Origin: Pirellulales bacterium
GTDB lineage: Bacteria > Planctomycetota > Planctomycetia > Pirellulales > JACPPG01
Assembly (NCBI GenBank): GCA_035546535.1
Contig: DASZWQ010000185.1
Span: 58,470-122,469 of the forward strand
DNA: 64,000 nucleotides
Direction of reading: 5' to 3'
Shown: piece after piece, positions 35,586 through 44,027 of the stretch
How positions within the stretch are numbered: position 1 is the first letter of the stretch
Layout of the letters: every line of letters begins with the position of its first letter
Program-made: the position numbers and the translations under genes
Notes under the pieces: generated by a model
What the model was told of the DNA's origin: nothing
Database searches by the model: none
What the model saw: only the letters and a program-made list of their open reading frames with translations

Positions 35586-36230
35586 TCAGAAACCGCGTCG
35601 TCCAGGGCCACCGCCACCGCCGGTCATGGGAATGCCACGCTGCACCATGCGGTTGGCCATCATCCGGCCGTATTCGGCACGCTGCGTCTGTCGTGCCGCG
35701 GATGAATTATCGAGAGCCGAGCGGCGCTGTTGACCGCGGTCTCCACCGCCGCCGTTTCCGCCGCGACCACCACCTTGGCCGCCGTTGTTTCCGTTGTTGT
35801 TGCCCGCTGTGCCACTGGCCTGCTGCTTAGCTCGTTCGGCGTCGCGTTCCTTCCGTTTCTTTTCCCATTCCTTGCGCCGTTTGAGCATCTCGTCGATGTC
35901 CTTGTCGAGCGCCTTCGTCTGGTCCTTCTTCGACATGGCGAAGAACTCGTTCATCTTCTCCTGCTCGCGTTTTCGCCATCCGTCATTGCCACGATCGAAT
36001 TGTTGCCGGACCTGCCGCCGCTGTTCGTCGGAAAGCTGGTCCATGGCCTCGCGCATCTGTCCGAAGAGTTTCCCACGATCTTCGCGCGAGAGATCCTCGT
36101 TGCGCAACTGCTGTCCCAGGTCCATGACCAGGGCTACCTTCGGATCGGTGCGAAAGGCGTAGTAGGCTCCCGCTCCCCCGGCCAGAAGCAGCGTAAGCGC
36201 CGCGGCGAGGATCCATTTCTTGCCGTTCAT
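35586..36230 (-). CDS. Small membrane-anchored protein with coiled coil and Gly/Asn-rich tail
   Basis: 214 residues, no family recognised. One N-terminal TM/signal anchor (KWILAAALTLLLAGGAGAYY) is followed by a charged helical region (DLGQQLRNEDLSREDRGKLF; then RREQ/KRRKEWEKKRKERDAERAK-like sequence) likely forming a coiled coil. A low-complexity tail follows, rich in Gly and Asn (GNNNGNNGGQGGGRGGNGGG) and ending MTGGGGGPGRRGF. It starts 30 bp after the stop of the DUF1559 pseudopilin gene on the same strand, so the two are probably co-transcribed. It could be an accessory of the pseudopilin or an envelope protein; no function can be assigned. Confidence 0.75.
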   Translation of the reverse strand: MNGKKWILAAALTLLLAGGAGAYYAFRTDPKVALVMDLGQQLRNEDLSREDRGKLFGQMREAMDQLSDEQRRQVRQQFDRGNDGWRKREQEKMNEFFAMSKKDQTKALDKDIDEMLKRRKEWEKKRKERDAERAKQQASGTAGNNNGNNGGQGGGRGGNGGGGDRGQQRRSALDNSSAARQTQRAEYGRMMANRMVQRGIPMTGGGGGPGRRGF

Positions 36231-36260
36231 ATTCGTTCCCCTGTCGAGCAGGCAAAAGTG

Positions 36261-36971
36261 TCAATTTGCCACGTGGCCGTCGATGTAGAGAAAGTTTCGC
36301 GAGCCGACCGTACCAGGCGCCGCGTGGAACGGCGCGAAGTCGAAAACGATCCAGATGGTGCTCGAGTCGCGATTCTTGACGATTTCCTCGCGCCGCTTCG
36401 GAAGTTGCTGCTTCGGATCCCAGACGATTGGCGAATTGTACTCATAGCTCATCGTCTCCAGCTCGAAGAACGTCAAACCATCTCCGAGATTTGGACTGAA
36501 GCGGTCTTTGGTGGGATCGAAGCTCTGCGTGTCCTCGCCGTCGGTCGAGGTCTGCAGCGCCGTCCCCTCATCGACATAAGCGGTTTCGGCCTGCACGTCG
36601 TCAGGACACTGGAACGAGTTGGCCTGGTTTTCGATGTATTGCCCGAGCGTCACACGCAGTGTGGGACGACGCACCAGTTTCGGTTGTGGCGCCGGCGGGT
36701 CAGGCGGCACGCTCAGCATCTGGCAGCAATCCGGATACCGGCCGAATGCGCCTTGCGCGTCGACGTACATCTGCAACGCCAGACCGATCTGGTGCAGATT
36801 ATTCTTGCACTGGGTCTTGCGGGCTGTCGCGCGCACGTATTGCACGGCCGGCAACAGCATGCCGACCAGGATGCCGATGATGGCGATCACGACCAGCAAC
36901 TCGACGAGAGTAAACGCTCGGTGCTGCCGCGGCGCACCGGCGGTCCGTTGATTCTGAATTCGGAGGTCCAT
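36261..36971 (-). CDS. DUF1559-type pseudopilin (prepilin-like N-terminus)
   Basis: 236 residues. The type IV prepilin/type II pseudopilin signature is [20 protein letters not shown], with Glu at mature position 5. The residue before Phe is Ala instead of the usual Gly, which may affect cleavage by prepilin peptidase. The DUF1559 family sequence follows: [40 protein letters not shown], and the C-terminal [10 protein letters not shown], equivalent to the usual ADGHV motif. A GGAAGGG lies before the ATG. DUF1559 proteins are present in tens to hundreds of copies in planctomycetes; their role is unknown but presumed to be in surface fibres or secretion. Confidence 0.93.
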   Translation of the reverse strand: MDLRIQNQRTAGAPRQHRAFTLVELLVVIAIIGILVGMLLPAVQYVRATARKTQCKNNLHQIGLALQMYVDAQGAFGRYPDCCQMLSVPPDPPAPQPKLVRRPTLRVTLGQYIENQANSFQCPDDVQAETAYVDEGTALQTSTDGEDTQSFDPTKDRFSPNLGDGLTFFELETMSYEYNSPIVWDPKQQLPKRREEIVKNRDSSTIWIVFDFAPFHAAPGTVGSRNFLYIDGHVAN

Positions 36972-37289
36972 ACTTGCCCTTCCGCGAATCGAGTCGATTG
37001 GGACCCGAGGAGGTTCTCCTTAAGCTTTATTAACCCCGGCCCGCCCGGCAGGTGTCGGGCATTCCGTCGTACCCGGGGAAACGTGCCAATGCCAGCGATG
37101 CCTTGGTCGAACGACGTTCTACCCGCCGAATCGCAACCATCGCGAATGTGCCTGGCCTCATGCCGCAAGTCTTCCCCGGGCAAGGGTTTGCTTGCCGATG
37201 GTCTACATACTAAACTGCCCGGCGCCCGCGTGTCATCCTCAGTATCTCGGGCTCAGGATTTCTGGCTTCTCGGGAAAGGCAAACGACCT
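36972..37289. other. Divergent promoter region between pseudopilin and quinone reductase genes
   Basis: 318 bp without a gene. An AT-rich patch, TAAGCTTTATTAAC (37021-37034), is the best candidate for a promoter. Beside it AGGAG-GTT-CTCCT (37008-37020) is a small perfect palindrome. Further right only GC-rich sequence without recognisable signals. Confidence 0.45.
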
Positions 37290-38267
37290 ATGAAGGCTAT
37301 CCGTTGCAAGGCCTGGTGTCAGCCGGCCGACCTGGCGCTCGAAGACGTCCCCCGCCCGGAGCCCCGCCAGGGTGAAGTGCTGATCAAAGTACACACGGCG
37401 GCTCTGAATTTCCCCGACGTGCTGATGATCCAGGGGCTGTACCAGGTAAAGCCTCCGTTGCCGTTCACGCCCGGTTTTGAATTGGCCGGCACGGTCGAGG
37501 CCGTGGGCCCAGCAGTCACCGATTTCGCGCCTGGTACGCGGGTGCTGGCACAGTGCGACCTTGGCGCGTTCGCCGAATTTGCCCTGGCGCCAGCGCACTC
37601 GGTACGGCCGGTGCCAGCGGGGTTGAATGACGACGAGGCGGCCGCGTTTCCGCTGGTTTATCAAACGTCGTATTTTGGTCTGATTTATCGGGGCCAGTTG
37701 GCGCCCGGCGAATCGGTTCTTGTCCATTCGGCCGCCGGCGGCGTGGGGCTAGCTGCGGTGCAGATCGCCCGCGCTTTCGGCGCCGGCAAGATCATCGGCA
37801 CCGTGGGATCGGACGATAAGCGCGACGCCGTGCTGGCAGCCGGCGCCGACGTGGCGCTCAACTACCAGGCCGAAAACTTCGTCGACGCGGTGAAGGAGGC
37901 CACCGGCGGCCGCGGCGCCGACGTCATTTATGATCCGGTCGGCGGTGACGTCTCGGAGCAGAGCACACGGTGCATCGCCTTCGAAGGGCGGCTGGTGATC
38001 ATCGGCTTTACCAGCGGCAAGTTTCCCACGTTCAAGGGAAATCACATCCTGGTGAAGAACTACAGCGTGGTCGGACTCCACTGGGGCTTCTACCGGCAGA
38101 TGAATCCGGCAAAGATCGAGCAGGGCTGGCGTGACCTGATGAACCTTTTCGAGACGGGCAAGCTCAAGCCCGTTATCGCGGCGCGCTATCCCGTGGCGCA
38201 AGTGGCCCAGGCGATGAACCATCTGACGTCGCGCCGCGCGATCGGCAAGATCGTTTTGCACTGGTGA
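37290..38267 (+). CDS. NADPH:quinone oxidoreductase-like MDR enzyme
   Basis: 325 residues, the zinc-free quinone oxidoreductase branch of the medium-chain dehydrogenase family. The ATG at 37290 begins the expected MKAIRCKAW. Landmarks: N-terminal GroES-like domain with VLIKVHTAALNFPDVLMIQG and PFTPGFELAGTVEAVGPAV; NADPH-binding Rossmann VLVHSAAGGVGLAAVQIARA; GADVALNYQAENF; ADVIYDPVGGDVSEQS; C-terminal AMNHLTSRRAIGKIVLHW. Zinc ligands of alcohol dehydrogenases are absent. First gene of a rightward run ending at 43529, with a cupin gene 23 bp downstream. Likely cytoplasmic reduction of quinones or enones. Confidence 0.93.
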   Translation: MKAIRCKAWCQPADLALEDVPRPEPRQGEVLIKVHTAALNFPDVLMIQGLYQVKPPLPFTPGFELAGTVEAVGPAVTDFAPGTRVLAQCDLGAFAEFALAPAHSVRPVPAGLNDDEAAAFPLVYQTSYFGLIYRGQLAPGESVLVHSAAGGVGLAAVQIARAFGAGKIIGTVGSDDKRDAVLAAGADVALNYQAENFVDAVKEATGGRGADVIYDPVGGDVSEQSTRCIAFEGRLVIIGFTSGKFPTFKGNHILVKNYSVVGLHWGFYRQMNPAKIEQGWRDLMNLFETGKLKPVIAARYPVAQVAQAMNHLTSRRAIGKIVLHW

Positions 38268-38290
38268 GCATCCAAGTAAGGGGGGAGCCT

Positions 38291-38662
38291 ATGCCCAAGC
38301 ACATCGAGAAGCCCACGATCATCAAGGCGGCCGGCAATAAGCCGAAGGTGATCGAAGAGTTCATCGGGCGCGTGAATTCGCAAACGGCCGAGGTGAGCAT
38401 CGCGCGGATGAACAGCCCCGGCGGCTGGCTCGAACCGGGGCAGACGCCCGAGTTCGACGAATACAGCATCGTGCTGCGCGGCATGCTACGTGCCCAAACC
38501 AAAACCGGCACGATCGACGCTCGCGCCGGCCAGGCCATCGGCATTCCACGGGGCCAGTGGGTGCAGTACAGCACGCCCGAGGCCGAAGGAGCCGAATACA
38601 TCGCCGTGTGCGCGCCGGCCTTCTCGCCTGCGACCGTGCATCGCGATGAGGAACGTCGATGA
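38291..38662 (+). CDS. Small cupin-domain protein
   Basis: 123 residues with one cupin fold. GGGGGAG lies 3 nt before the ATG. Cupin motif 1-like sequence is around PGGWLEPGQTPEFDEYSIVL and motif 2 around AGQAIGIPRGQWVQYSTPEA. The classical metal-binding histidines are mostly absent, replaced by Pro/Glu/Asp positions and Gln in PRGQWVQY, so it may be a non-catalytic or ligand-binding cupin. The opening resembles proteins annotated as ethanolamine/cupin-type sensors. The next gene's ATG overlaps its stop by 4 nt, which indicates translational coupling with the methyltransferase. Confidence 0.82.
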   Translation: MPKHIEKPTIIKAAGNKPKVIEEFIGRVNSQTAEVSIARMNSPGGWLEPGQTPEFDEYSIVLRGMLRAQTKTGTIDARAGQAIGIPRGQWVQYSTPEAEGAEYIAVCAPAFSPATVHRDEERR

Positions 38663-39483
38663 CCGGCTCGCGGCCGACGGACGGTATGGAGGAATTCAAC
38701 CGCCGCGTCGACTTTGGACGCACCTCGGCTGATTACGCGCGGTACCGCGCCGGCTTTCCACAGGAATTCTTCGACCGGCTGCGCCGCTTCGACATCGGTT
38801 TGCCGGGGCAGCGGCTGCTCGACCTGGGTGCGGGCACCGGCGCGATCGCCCGCGCCATGGCTGCCGCCGGGTGCCACGCGACGGCGCTCGATCCCGCGCG
38901 GCCTCAATTGCAAGAAGCGCGGCGTCTGGCCGAAGATGCCGGGCTCGCGCTTGAGACAATCGTCGCCAAGGCCGAGGGAGTGCCGCTAGTGGACGCGACA
39001 TTCGACGTCGTCACGGCCGGGCAGTGCTGGCACTGGTTTGATCGAGCTAGGGTGGCCGCCGAGGTGCGTCGCCTGCTGGTGGACGGCGGCGCACTGGTGA
39101 TTGCTCACTTCGACTGGCTGCCGTTGCCGGGCAATGTGGTCGAGGCCACCGAGCGGCTGATCGAGCGCTACAACCCGGCTTGGCATTTCGGCGGCGCCAC
39201 CGGCTTTTACCCACAGTGGGTGCCGGGGCTGACGGCGGCGGGCTTTACCGACTTGGAAACGTTTTCCTTCGACCAGGAAGTGCCCTATAGTCACGAGGCG
39301 TGGCGCGGCCGCACGCGCGCGAACGCTGGCGTGGCGGCATCGCTGTCGGCCGCGGATGTGTCGCGCTTCGACCAGGATTTGGCGCAGTTGCTGGCCGAGC
39401 GTTTTCCGACCGACCCGATGGCCGTACCGCATCGCGTGTTTGCCATTATCGCTCGCTCGCGCGCCGTCGACCGGCGCGTTTAG
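38659..39483 (+). CDS. Class I SAM-dependent methyltransferase
   Basis: 274 residues. The ATGA overlap with the cupin gene fixes the start. The SAM-binding motif I is RLLDLGAGTGAIARAMAAAG, then ATALDPARPQLQEARR, and the post-motif LVDATFDVVTAGQCWHWFDR. The order F..R..DY..YR..FP...F (TSADYARYRAGFPQEFFDRL) and the QCWHWF motif are typical of small-molecule methyltransferases of the Methyltransf_11 type. Substrate unknown; being coupled to a cupin and followed by an aminotransferase and M81 peptidase suggests a small-molecule pathway. Confidence 0.9.
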   Translation: MTGSRPTDGMEEFNRRVDFGRTSADYARYRAGFPQEFFDRLRRFDIGLPGQRLLDLGAGTGAIARAMAAAGCHATALDPARPQLQEARRLAEDAGLALETIVAKAEGVPLVDATFDVVTAGQCWHWFDRARVAAEVRRLLVDGGALVIAHFDWLPLPGNVVEATERLIERYNPAWHFGGATGFYPQWVPGLTAAGFTDLETFSFDQEVPYSHEAWRGRTRANAGVAASLSAADVSRFDQDLAQLLAERFPTDPMAVPHRVFAIIARSRAVDRRV

Positions 39484-39518
39484 TTGCACGAACCATTCGT
39501 CGTTGCGAGGTACTTAAC

Positions 39519-40664
39519 ATGTCCGATGCATCGACCGCACCGACAACGAATGTACCGCCACCCGCGAAAAAGCCGGGCACCGTTCGCCTTCTTGGCCGGG
39601 GCCTGTTAGCGGCGATTTTGCTGATCGCGGCGTACTTGCTTTTCTGGCCGTCGCCGATCGATCCTGTTCCGTACGAGCCGCCGCCGATTCCGCCCTTGGT
39701 GGGCGCACTGGCGCCGAATGAAGAGCTCGCTTCGGCAGAATTGATCGCCGTCGGCAAAGTGGACGGGCCTGAGGATGTCGAAGTAGACGCCCAGGGGCGC
39801 ATCGTCACTGGCCTGGCTGATGGACGCATCGTGCGTGTCGATCCTGACGGCACGGTAAACACGCTCGTCAACACCGACGGGCGCCCGGTCGGTATTGCTA
39901 CCGCGCCGGACGGCAATCTGATCGTGGCCGACGCCGTGAAGGGGCTATTGTCGATCACTCCCGAGGGCGAAGTGACGCTACTCGCGAATGGGGCGGGCAA
40001 CGAACCCTTGGGCTTTGCCGACGATGTGACCGTGGCTCGCGACGGCACGATTTACTTTTCCGATGCGAGCACGAAGTTCGGTCCCAACGAGTATCTGTAC
40101 GACATGCTCGAAGGCCGGCCGCATGGCCGGCTGGTGCGCTACGACCCCTCGACGAAAACTACCACGGTGCTCTTGCCGGATATGTGCTTTGCCAACGGCG
40201 TGGCGCTGTCGCAAAACGAAGATTTTCTGGTCGTCAACGAAACGTATCGATTTCGCATTCTGCGTTATTGGTTGAAAGGGGAGCGCGCCGGCGAGTGGGA
40301 TGTGTTCGCCGACAATCTGCCTGGTTACCCGGACAACATCACGCAGAGCGGTCACGGCACGTTCTGGCTGGCACTTTTCACTGTGCGCAATGAGCAGGCC
40401 GATTGGCTGTCGCCGCGCCCGTTCGTCAAGAGCGTGATGGCGAAGTTGCCGGCGCTGCTGTGGCCAAAACCGCAGCCGTACGCCTTCGTCGTCCAACTCG
40501 ACGAGGGTGGAAAGTTCATCAATAGCCTGCAAGACCCCACGGGTCAGCACTTGCGCGAGGTGACGAGTGCCTTCGAACGCGACGGATATCTTTACCTAGG
40601 CAGCCTGCACAACGACCGCATCGGCAGGTACAAACTGCCCGGAGAAGCTGCGACAACGCCATGA
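39519..40664 (+). CDS. Membrane-anchored strictosidine-synthase/SMP-30-like propeller
   Basis: 381 residues. The ATG at 39519 has GCGAGG 8 nt upstream. A cytoplasmic Pro-rich start is followed by one TM segment (LLGRGLLAAILLIAAYLLFW) and then a six-bladed propeller. Family signatures match the strictosidine synthase-like/APMAP group: GPEDVEVDAQGRIVTGLADG, FADDVTVARDGTIYFSDAST, GRLVRYDPSTKTTTVLLPDM, FANGVALSQNEDFLVVNETY and LPGYPDNITQSG. Such proteins act as lactonases or esterases on the outer face of the membrane; strictosidine synthesis itself is not implied. The next gene overlaps its stop by 4 nt. Confidence 0.9.
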   Translation: MSDASTAPTTNVPPPAKKPGTVRLLGRGLLAAILLIAAYLLFWPSPIDPVPYEPPPIPPLVGALAPNEELASAELIAVGKVDGPEDVEVDAQGRIVTGLADGRIVRVDPDGTVNTLVNTDGRPVGIATAPDGNLIVADAVKGLLSITPEGEVTLLANGAGNEPLGFADDVTVARDGTIYFSDASTKFGPNEYLYDMLEGRPHGRLVRYDPSTKTTTVLLPDMCFANGVALSQNEDFLVVNETYRFRILRYWLKGERAGEWDVFADNLPGYPDNITQSGHGTFWLALFTVRNEQADWLSPRPFVKSVMAKLPALLWPKPQPYAFVVQLDEGGKFINSLQDPTGQHLREVTSAFERDGYLYLGSLHNDRIGRYKLPGEAATTP

Positions 40665-41977
40665 GCCGCACCGAATCGCAATTCGAGCTTGCGCGTAATT
40701 ATCTGGCCGGTGGCGTCTCGGCGTCGACACGCGTCAATCGCGCCCTGGGCCGGCCGATGTATTTCGACCGCGCCGCCGGCTGCCGCCTGTGGGATCTCGA
40801 CGGCCGCGAGTATATCGACCTGTGTACCAGCCACGGCGCCGCGCTCTTGGGCCATGCTCATCCCGAAGTGCTCGAAGCCGTGCAAGGCGCGATCGCTCGC
40901 GGCGCGCCGTGCTCGTACGAAAATGAAACGCATGCACTGCTGGCGCGCGAGCTGTGCGAAGCGATTTCGTGTTGCGACCGGGTGCGCTTTACCGGCTCGG
41001 GCAGCGAAGCCACGATGCACTGCCTGCGGCTGGCCCGCGCGTTTACGGGGCGCACGAAGCTTTTGAAGTTCGAGGGAAATTTTCACGGCTATCACGATCA
41101 GGTGATGTTTGCCCTGTCGGCCCCGCCCGATGGTCCCGGCCCCGTGACGCATCCCACGGTCGCTCCGGCTTCGACCGGCATGGTGCCGGCGCTTGCCGAG
41201 CAACTGGTCGTCGTGCCGTTCAATCGGCCCGACCTGCTGGAACAGGCTTTTGCGCTGCACGGCCACGAATTGGCCGCGGCGATCTGTGAACCAATCTACT
41301 ACAACGCTGGCTGTATTCTGCCGGCGCCCGAGTTCATGACGGCGCTGCGACGCCTGACGCAAAAGCACGGCGCACTTTTGGTTTTCGACGAAGTCTTGTG
41401 CGCGTTCCGCATGGGCCCGGGCGGCGCCCAAGAATACTTGGGCGTGACGCCTGACTTATGCACGTTGGGCAAGGCCATCGGCGGCGGCTTTCCCTTGAGC
41501 GCGTTTGGCGGGCGGCACGACATCATGCGCCGCCTGATGCCCGAGGGGGATTGCCAGCACAGCGGCACGTACAACGGCCACGTGGTGCCGGTCGCGGCTG
41601 GCCTGGCGGCGGTGCGTGCTTATCGCCGGCCGGGCTTTTACGACCATATCAATGCCGTGGCCGGGAAGTTGTACGCCGGACTCGCAGGCCTGTTCCAGCG
41701 GCACAAGATTGCGGCGCGCGTGCAAGGATTGGGCGCGCGGTTCGGCATCTATTTCGGCATCACGCACGAAGTGCGCGATTGGCGCGACACGCTGGCCCAC
41801 GATCGCGCGAAAATGTTGCGCTTCATCGCGGCCTCGATCGGCGAAGGCGTCTACTTCCACGACTACGGCGGCGCCGCGTGCCATCACGGCTTCTGCTCGG
41901 CCATGACCGTGGCCGACGTCGACGAGGCGCTCGCCCGGCTCGATCGGGCGCTTGCGCGCGTGGCGCACGAAGCTTGA
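40661..41977 (+). CDS. Class III aminotransferase, glutamate-1-semialdehyde aminomutase-like
   Basis: 438 residues, PLP-dependent. The ATGA overlap with the upstream gene sets the start. Landmarks: YFDRAAGCRLWDLDGREYID, HGAALLGHAHPEVLEAVQGA, CDRVRFTGSGSEATMHCLRL (phosphate-binding SGSEA), FEGNFHGYHDQVMF, ALLVFDEVLCAFRMGPGGAQ (cofactor Asp) and the PLP lysine in LGKAIGGGFPLSAFGG. The fold matches HemL, but this copy is longer in the middle and sits in a small-molecule operon rather than with haem genes, so it is probably a HemL-like enzyme with another substrate. M81 peptidase follows 16 bp later. Confidence 0.92.
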   Translation: MSRTESQFELARNYLAGGVSASTRVNRALGRPMYFDRAAGCRLWDLDGREYIDLCTSHGAALLGHAHPEVLEAVQGAIARGAPCSYENETHALLARELCEAISCCDRVRFTGSGSEATMHCLRLARAFTGRTKLLKFEGNFHGYHDQVMFALSAPPDGPGPVTHPTVAPASTGMVPALAEQLVVVPFNRPDLLEQAFALHGHELAAAICEPIYYNAGCILPAPEFMTALRRLTQKHGALLVFDEVLCAFRMGPGGAQEYLGVTPDLCTLGKAIGGGFPLSAFGGRHDIMRRLMPEGDCQHSGTYNGHVVPVAAGLAAVRAYRRPGFYDHINAVAGKLYAGLAGLFQRHKIAARVQGLGARFGIYFGITHEVRDWRDTLAHDRAKMLRFIAASIGEGVYFHDYGGAACHHGFCSAMTVADVDEALARLDRALARVAHEA

Positions 41978-41993
41978 GAAAGGGCGTCCCAGC

Positions 41994-43529
41994 ATGCGCG
42001 TCGCCATCGGCCAACTCTGGCAAGAGACGAACACGTTCAATCCGCTGCCCACGACGCGGCAGGATTTCGAAGATTTTGGCGTGGTTCGCGGCTCGCAGAT
42101 CATCGAACGGTTTCACGACACGAACGAGCTGGGCGGGTTCATCCAATCGCTGCGCGCGTGGCCCGAGCGGCCGGAAATCGTCGGCCTCGTTCGCTTGCCG
42201 GCCTGGCCCAGCGGCCGGGCTACGGCGGAAACGTTCCGCTGGCTGCGTGATGAGATTGTGTCGTCGCTGCGCGCGGCACTGCCCGTCGATGCCGTTTTGC
42301 TTGCGCTGCACGGCGCCATGGTTGCCGACGAGCATCCCGACGTCGAAGGTGAAGTGCTGGCGGCCTTGCGCGAAGTGTTGGGGCCGACGGTGCCGCTCGT
42401 GGCGACGCTCGATCTGCACACGAACATCACCGAGCGGATGGTCGCTTCGGCCGATGCGCTGGTGCTGTATCACACGGCGCCGCATATCGATGTCTTCGAA
42501 ACCGGTCAGCGCGCGGCACGGTTACTGCGCCGCATGCTTGTTGATCGCGCGCGGCCGGTGACCGCGTGGCAAAAAATTCCCGCCGTGGTACCGGCCGAGC
42601 GGGCAAACACCGAAGACCCATCCAGCGTCAGCTACGGGCTGAAGGCGCGGCTCGTCGAGCTGGAGAATCGACCGGGAATTCTTGCCGCCGGCCTGGCCAC
42701 GGTGCAGCCATGGCTCGGTATTCCGGAGCTGGGCACGGCCGTGATCGTCGTTGCCGACGGCGATGCGCCTCTCGCCGTCGAGGCGTGCCGCGAGATCAGC
42801 GACCAGTTCTGGCGGCAGCGCAGAGAATACTTGCCGACGCTTGTGCCGGTGGCCGCGGCGGTACGCCGCGCGCACGAGAACGATATTGGCTTGACTGTGA
42901 TCTCCGATGCGGCCGACGCCACCACCAGCGGCGCCACGGGAGACAGCACGTGGCTTCTGGACGAGTTCTTGAAATTCGACTGGCAGCGGCCGGCGCTTGT
43001 GACACTCGTCGCACCCGACGTTGTCGCCGAGGCTGAGCAATTGGGCATCGGCGCCGAGTTTCATGGCGAGGTCGGCGGTAGACGTGACCATCGGTTCTCG
43101 AAGCCTATCACGCTCACAGCGCGCGTCGAGCGCCTGTTCGATGCCCGGTTTATTCTCTCGGGGCATCTGGCGCGCAACCTGCCGATCGATATGGGGCGGT
43201 CGGCGGTGCTGCGCTGTGGCAACGTGTTCGTGGTGGTCACGAGCCGCAGCGGGCCGCATTTCGCGCCGCAATTGTTCGAAGCGGCTGGGCTCGATCCCTT
43301 TGCGGCGCAGGTGCTGGTCGCGAAAAGCCCTTGCGGCTTTCGGGCTGCGTATGCGTCGGTGGCGTGCGAGATCATGGTCGTTGCCGCCCCGGGTTGCGCG
43401 CCGCCAGATTTCTGGAATTACGACTATGCGCAAATCCCGCGGCCGCTATGGCCCTGGGACAAGATCGACGACTGGCGCTGCTCGCCGCAGGTTTTTGGCC
43501 CGAGGCTTCCGGCGCCCAAAGGCCCCTAG
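41994..43529 (+). CDS. M81-family metallopeptidase (MlrC-like)
   Basis: 511 residues. The ATG at 41994 begins the typical M81 start MRVAIGQLWQETNTFNPLPT. Metal-site landmarks: FHDTNELGGFIQ, LALHGAMVADEHPDVEGEVL, LVATLDLHTNITERM, YHTAPHIDVFETGQ, ISDAADATTSGATGDST and the MlrC C-terminal domain with GNVFVVVTSRSGPHF. MlrC hydrolyses linearised microcystin; homologues in planctomycetes probably act on other small peptides or amides. Last gene of the 37290-43529 run, coupled to an aminotransferase, consistent with use of the released amine. Substrate unknown. Confidence 0.92.
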   Translation: MRVAIGQLWQETNTFNPLPTTRQDFEDFGVVRGSQIIERFHDTNELGGFIQSLRAWPERPEIVGLVRLPAWPSGRATAETFRWLRDEIVSSLRAALPVDAVLLALHGAMVADEHPDVEGEVLAALREVLGPTVPLVATLDLHTNITERMVASADALVLYHTAPHIDVFETGQRAARLLRRMLVDRARPVTAWQKIPAVVPAERANTEDPSSVSYGLKARLVELENRPGILAAGLATVQPWLGIPELGTAVIVVADGDAPLAVEACREISDQFWRQRREYLPTLVPVAAAVRRAHENDIGLTVISDAADATTSGATGDSTWLLDEFLKFDWQRPALVTLVAPDVVAEAEQLGIGAEFHGEVGGRRDHRFSKPITLTARVERLFDARFILSGHLARNLPIDMGRSAVLRCGNVFVVVTSRSGPHFAPQLFEAAGLDPFAAQVLVAKSPCGFRAAYASVACEIMVVAAPGCAPPDFWNYDYAQIPRPLWPWDKIDDWRCSPQVFGPRLPAPKGP

Positions 43530-43612
43530 GCTCGTATCGCGGACGACGTTATCTTGACGGCGGGTTGGTTTCCGTGGGTTCGTCATCTCACTTGCAGTTT
43601 TAGGAGGCTCTT

Positions 43613-43990
43613 ATGGCCCGCCTTTACTACGGAATCGTTCTGTCGCTGGGCGTGATCGCCGCAACAACCATCGGCTGCTCGAAGCCTGCCGCGCCGGCCA
43701 AGCCGACGAGCGAGGCGCAAACGATGGCCCCGGCCGAGGACAATGAAGAGGCCGCGATCACGAAGGCGATGGCCGAACTGCCCGAGGCCGAACGCGCGGT
43801 CGCCATGGCGCAAAAGACTTGCCCCGTGGGTGACTCACCGCTCGGTTCGATGGGCATGCCGTACAAGGTGACCGTCAAAGGCCGCGACGTGTACCTGTGC
43901 TGCGAGGGATGCAAGGAATCGATCGAGAAGGATCCCGATAAGTACCTGGCCAAGATCGATCAGCAAGCTGAGGCGCGCGCGGACAAGTAA
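43613..43990 (+). CDS. Lipoprotein with Cys-rich TRASH/YHS-like metal-binding domain
   Basis: 125 residues. A strong Shine-Dalgarno AGGAGG precedes the ATG by 7 nt. The lipobox is IGCS at about residues 19-22, so the protein should be lipidated. After an Ala/Pro/Glu-rich linker comes a small domain, CPVGDSPLGSMGMPYKVTVK followed by VYLCCEGCKESIEKDPDKYL, with the pattern C...CC..C typical of TRASH/YHS-like heavy-metal-binding modules in copper and other metal handling. It converges with the thioredoxin-like gene after 37 bp. Metal and partner are unknown. Confidence 0.85.
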   Translation: MARLYYGIVLSLGVIAATTIGCSKPAAPAKPTSEAQTMAPAEDNEEAAITKAMAELPEAERAVAMAQKTCPVGDSPLGSMGMPYKVTVKGRDVYLCCEGCKESIEKDPDKYLAKIDQQAEARADK

Positions 43991-44027
43991 CGAAGCCTCG
44001 GGCCTGCCGCCATTTGCGGCTGATGGT

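Noticed and set aside
35730..37289. N-terminal extension of the quinone reductase frame
   Set aside because: The extra 520 codons run antisense through the pseudopilin and small membrane protein genes; the enzyme starts with its normal N-terminus at 37290.
40661..41977. Haem-biosynthesis hemL
   Set aside because: The fold matches, but the operon contains no haem genes and is built around an M81 peptidase, so a general HemL-like aminotransferase is the safer call.
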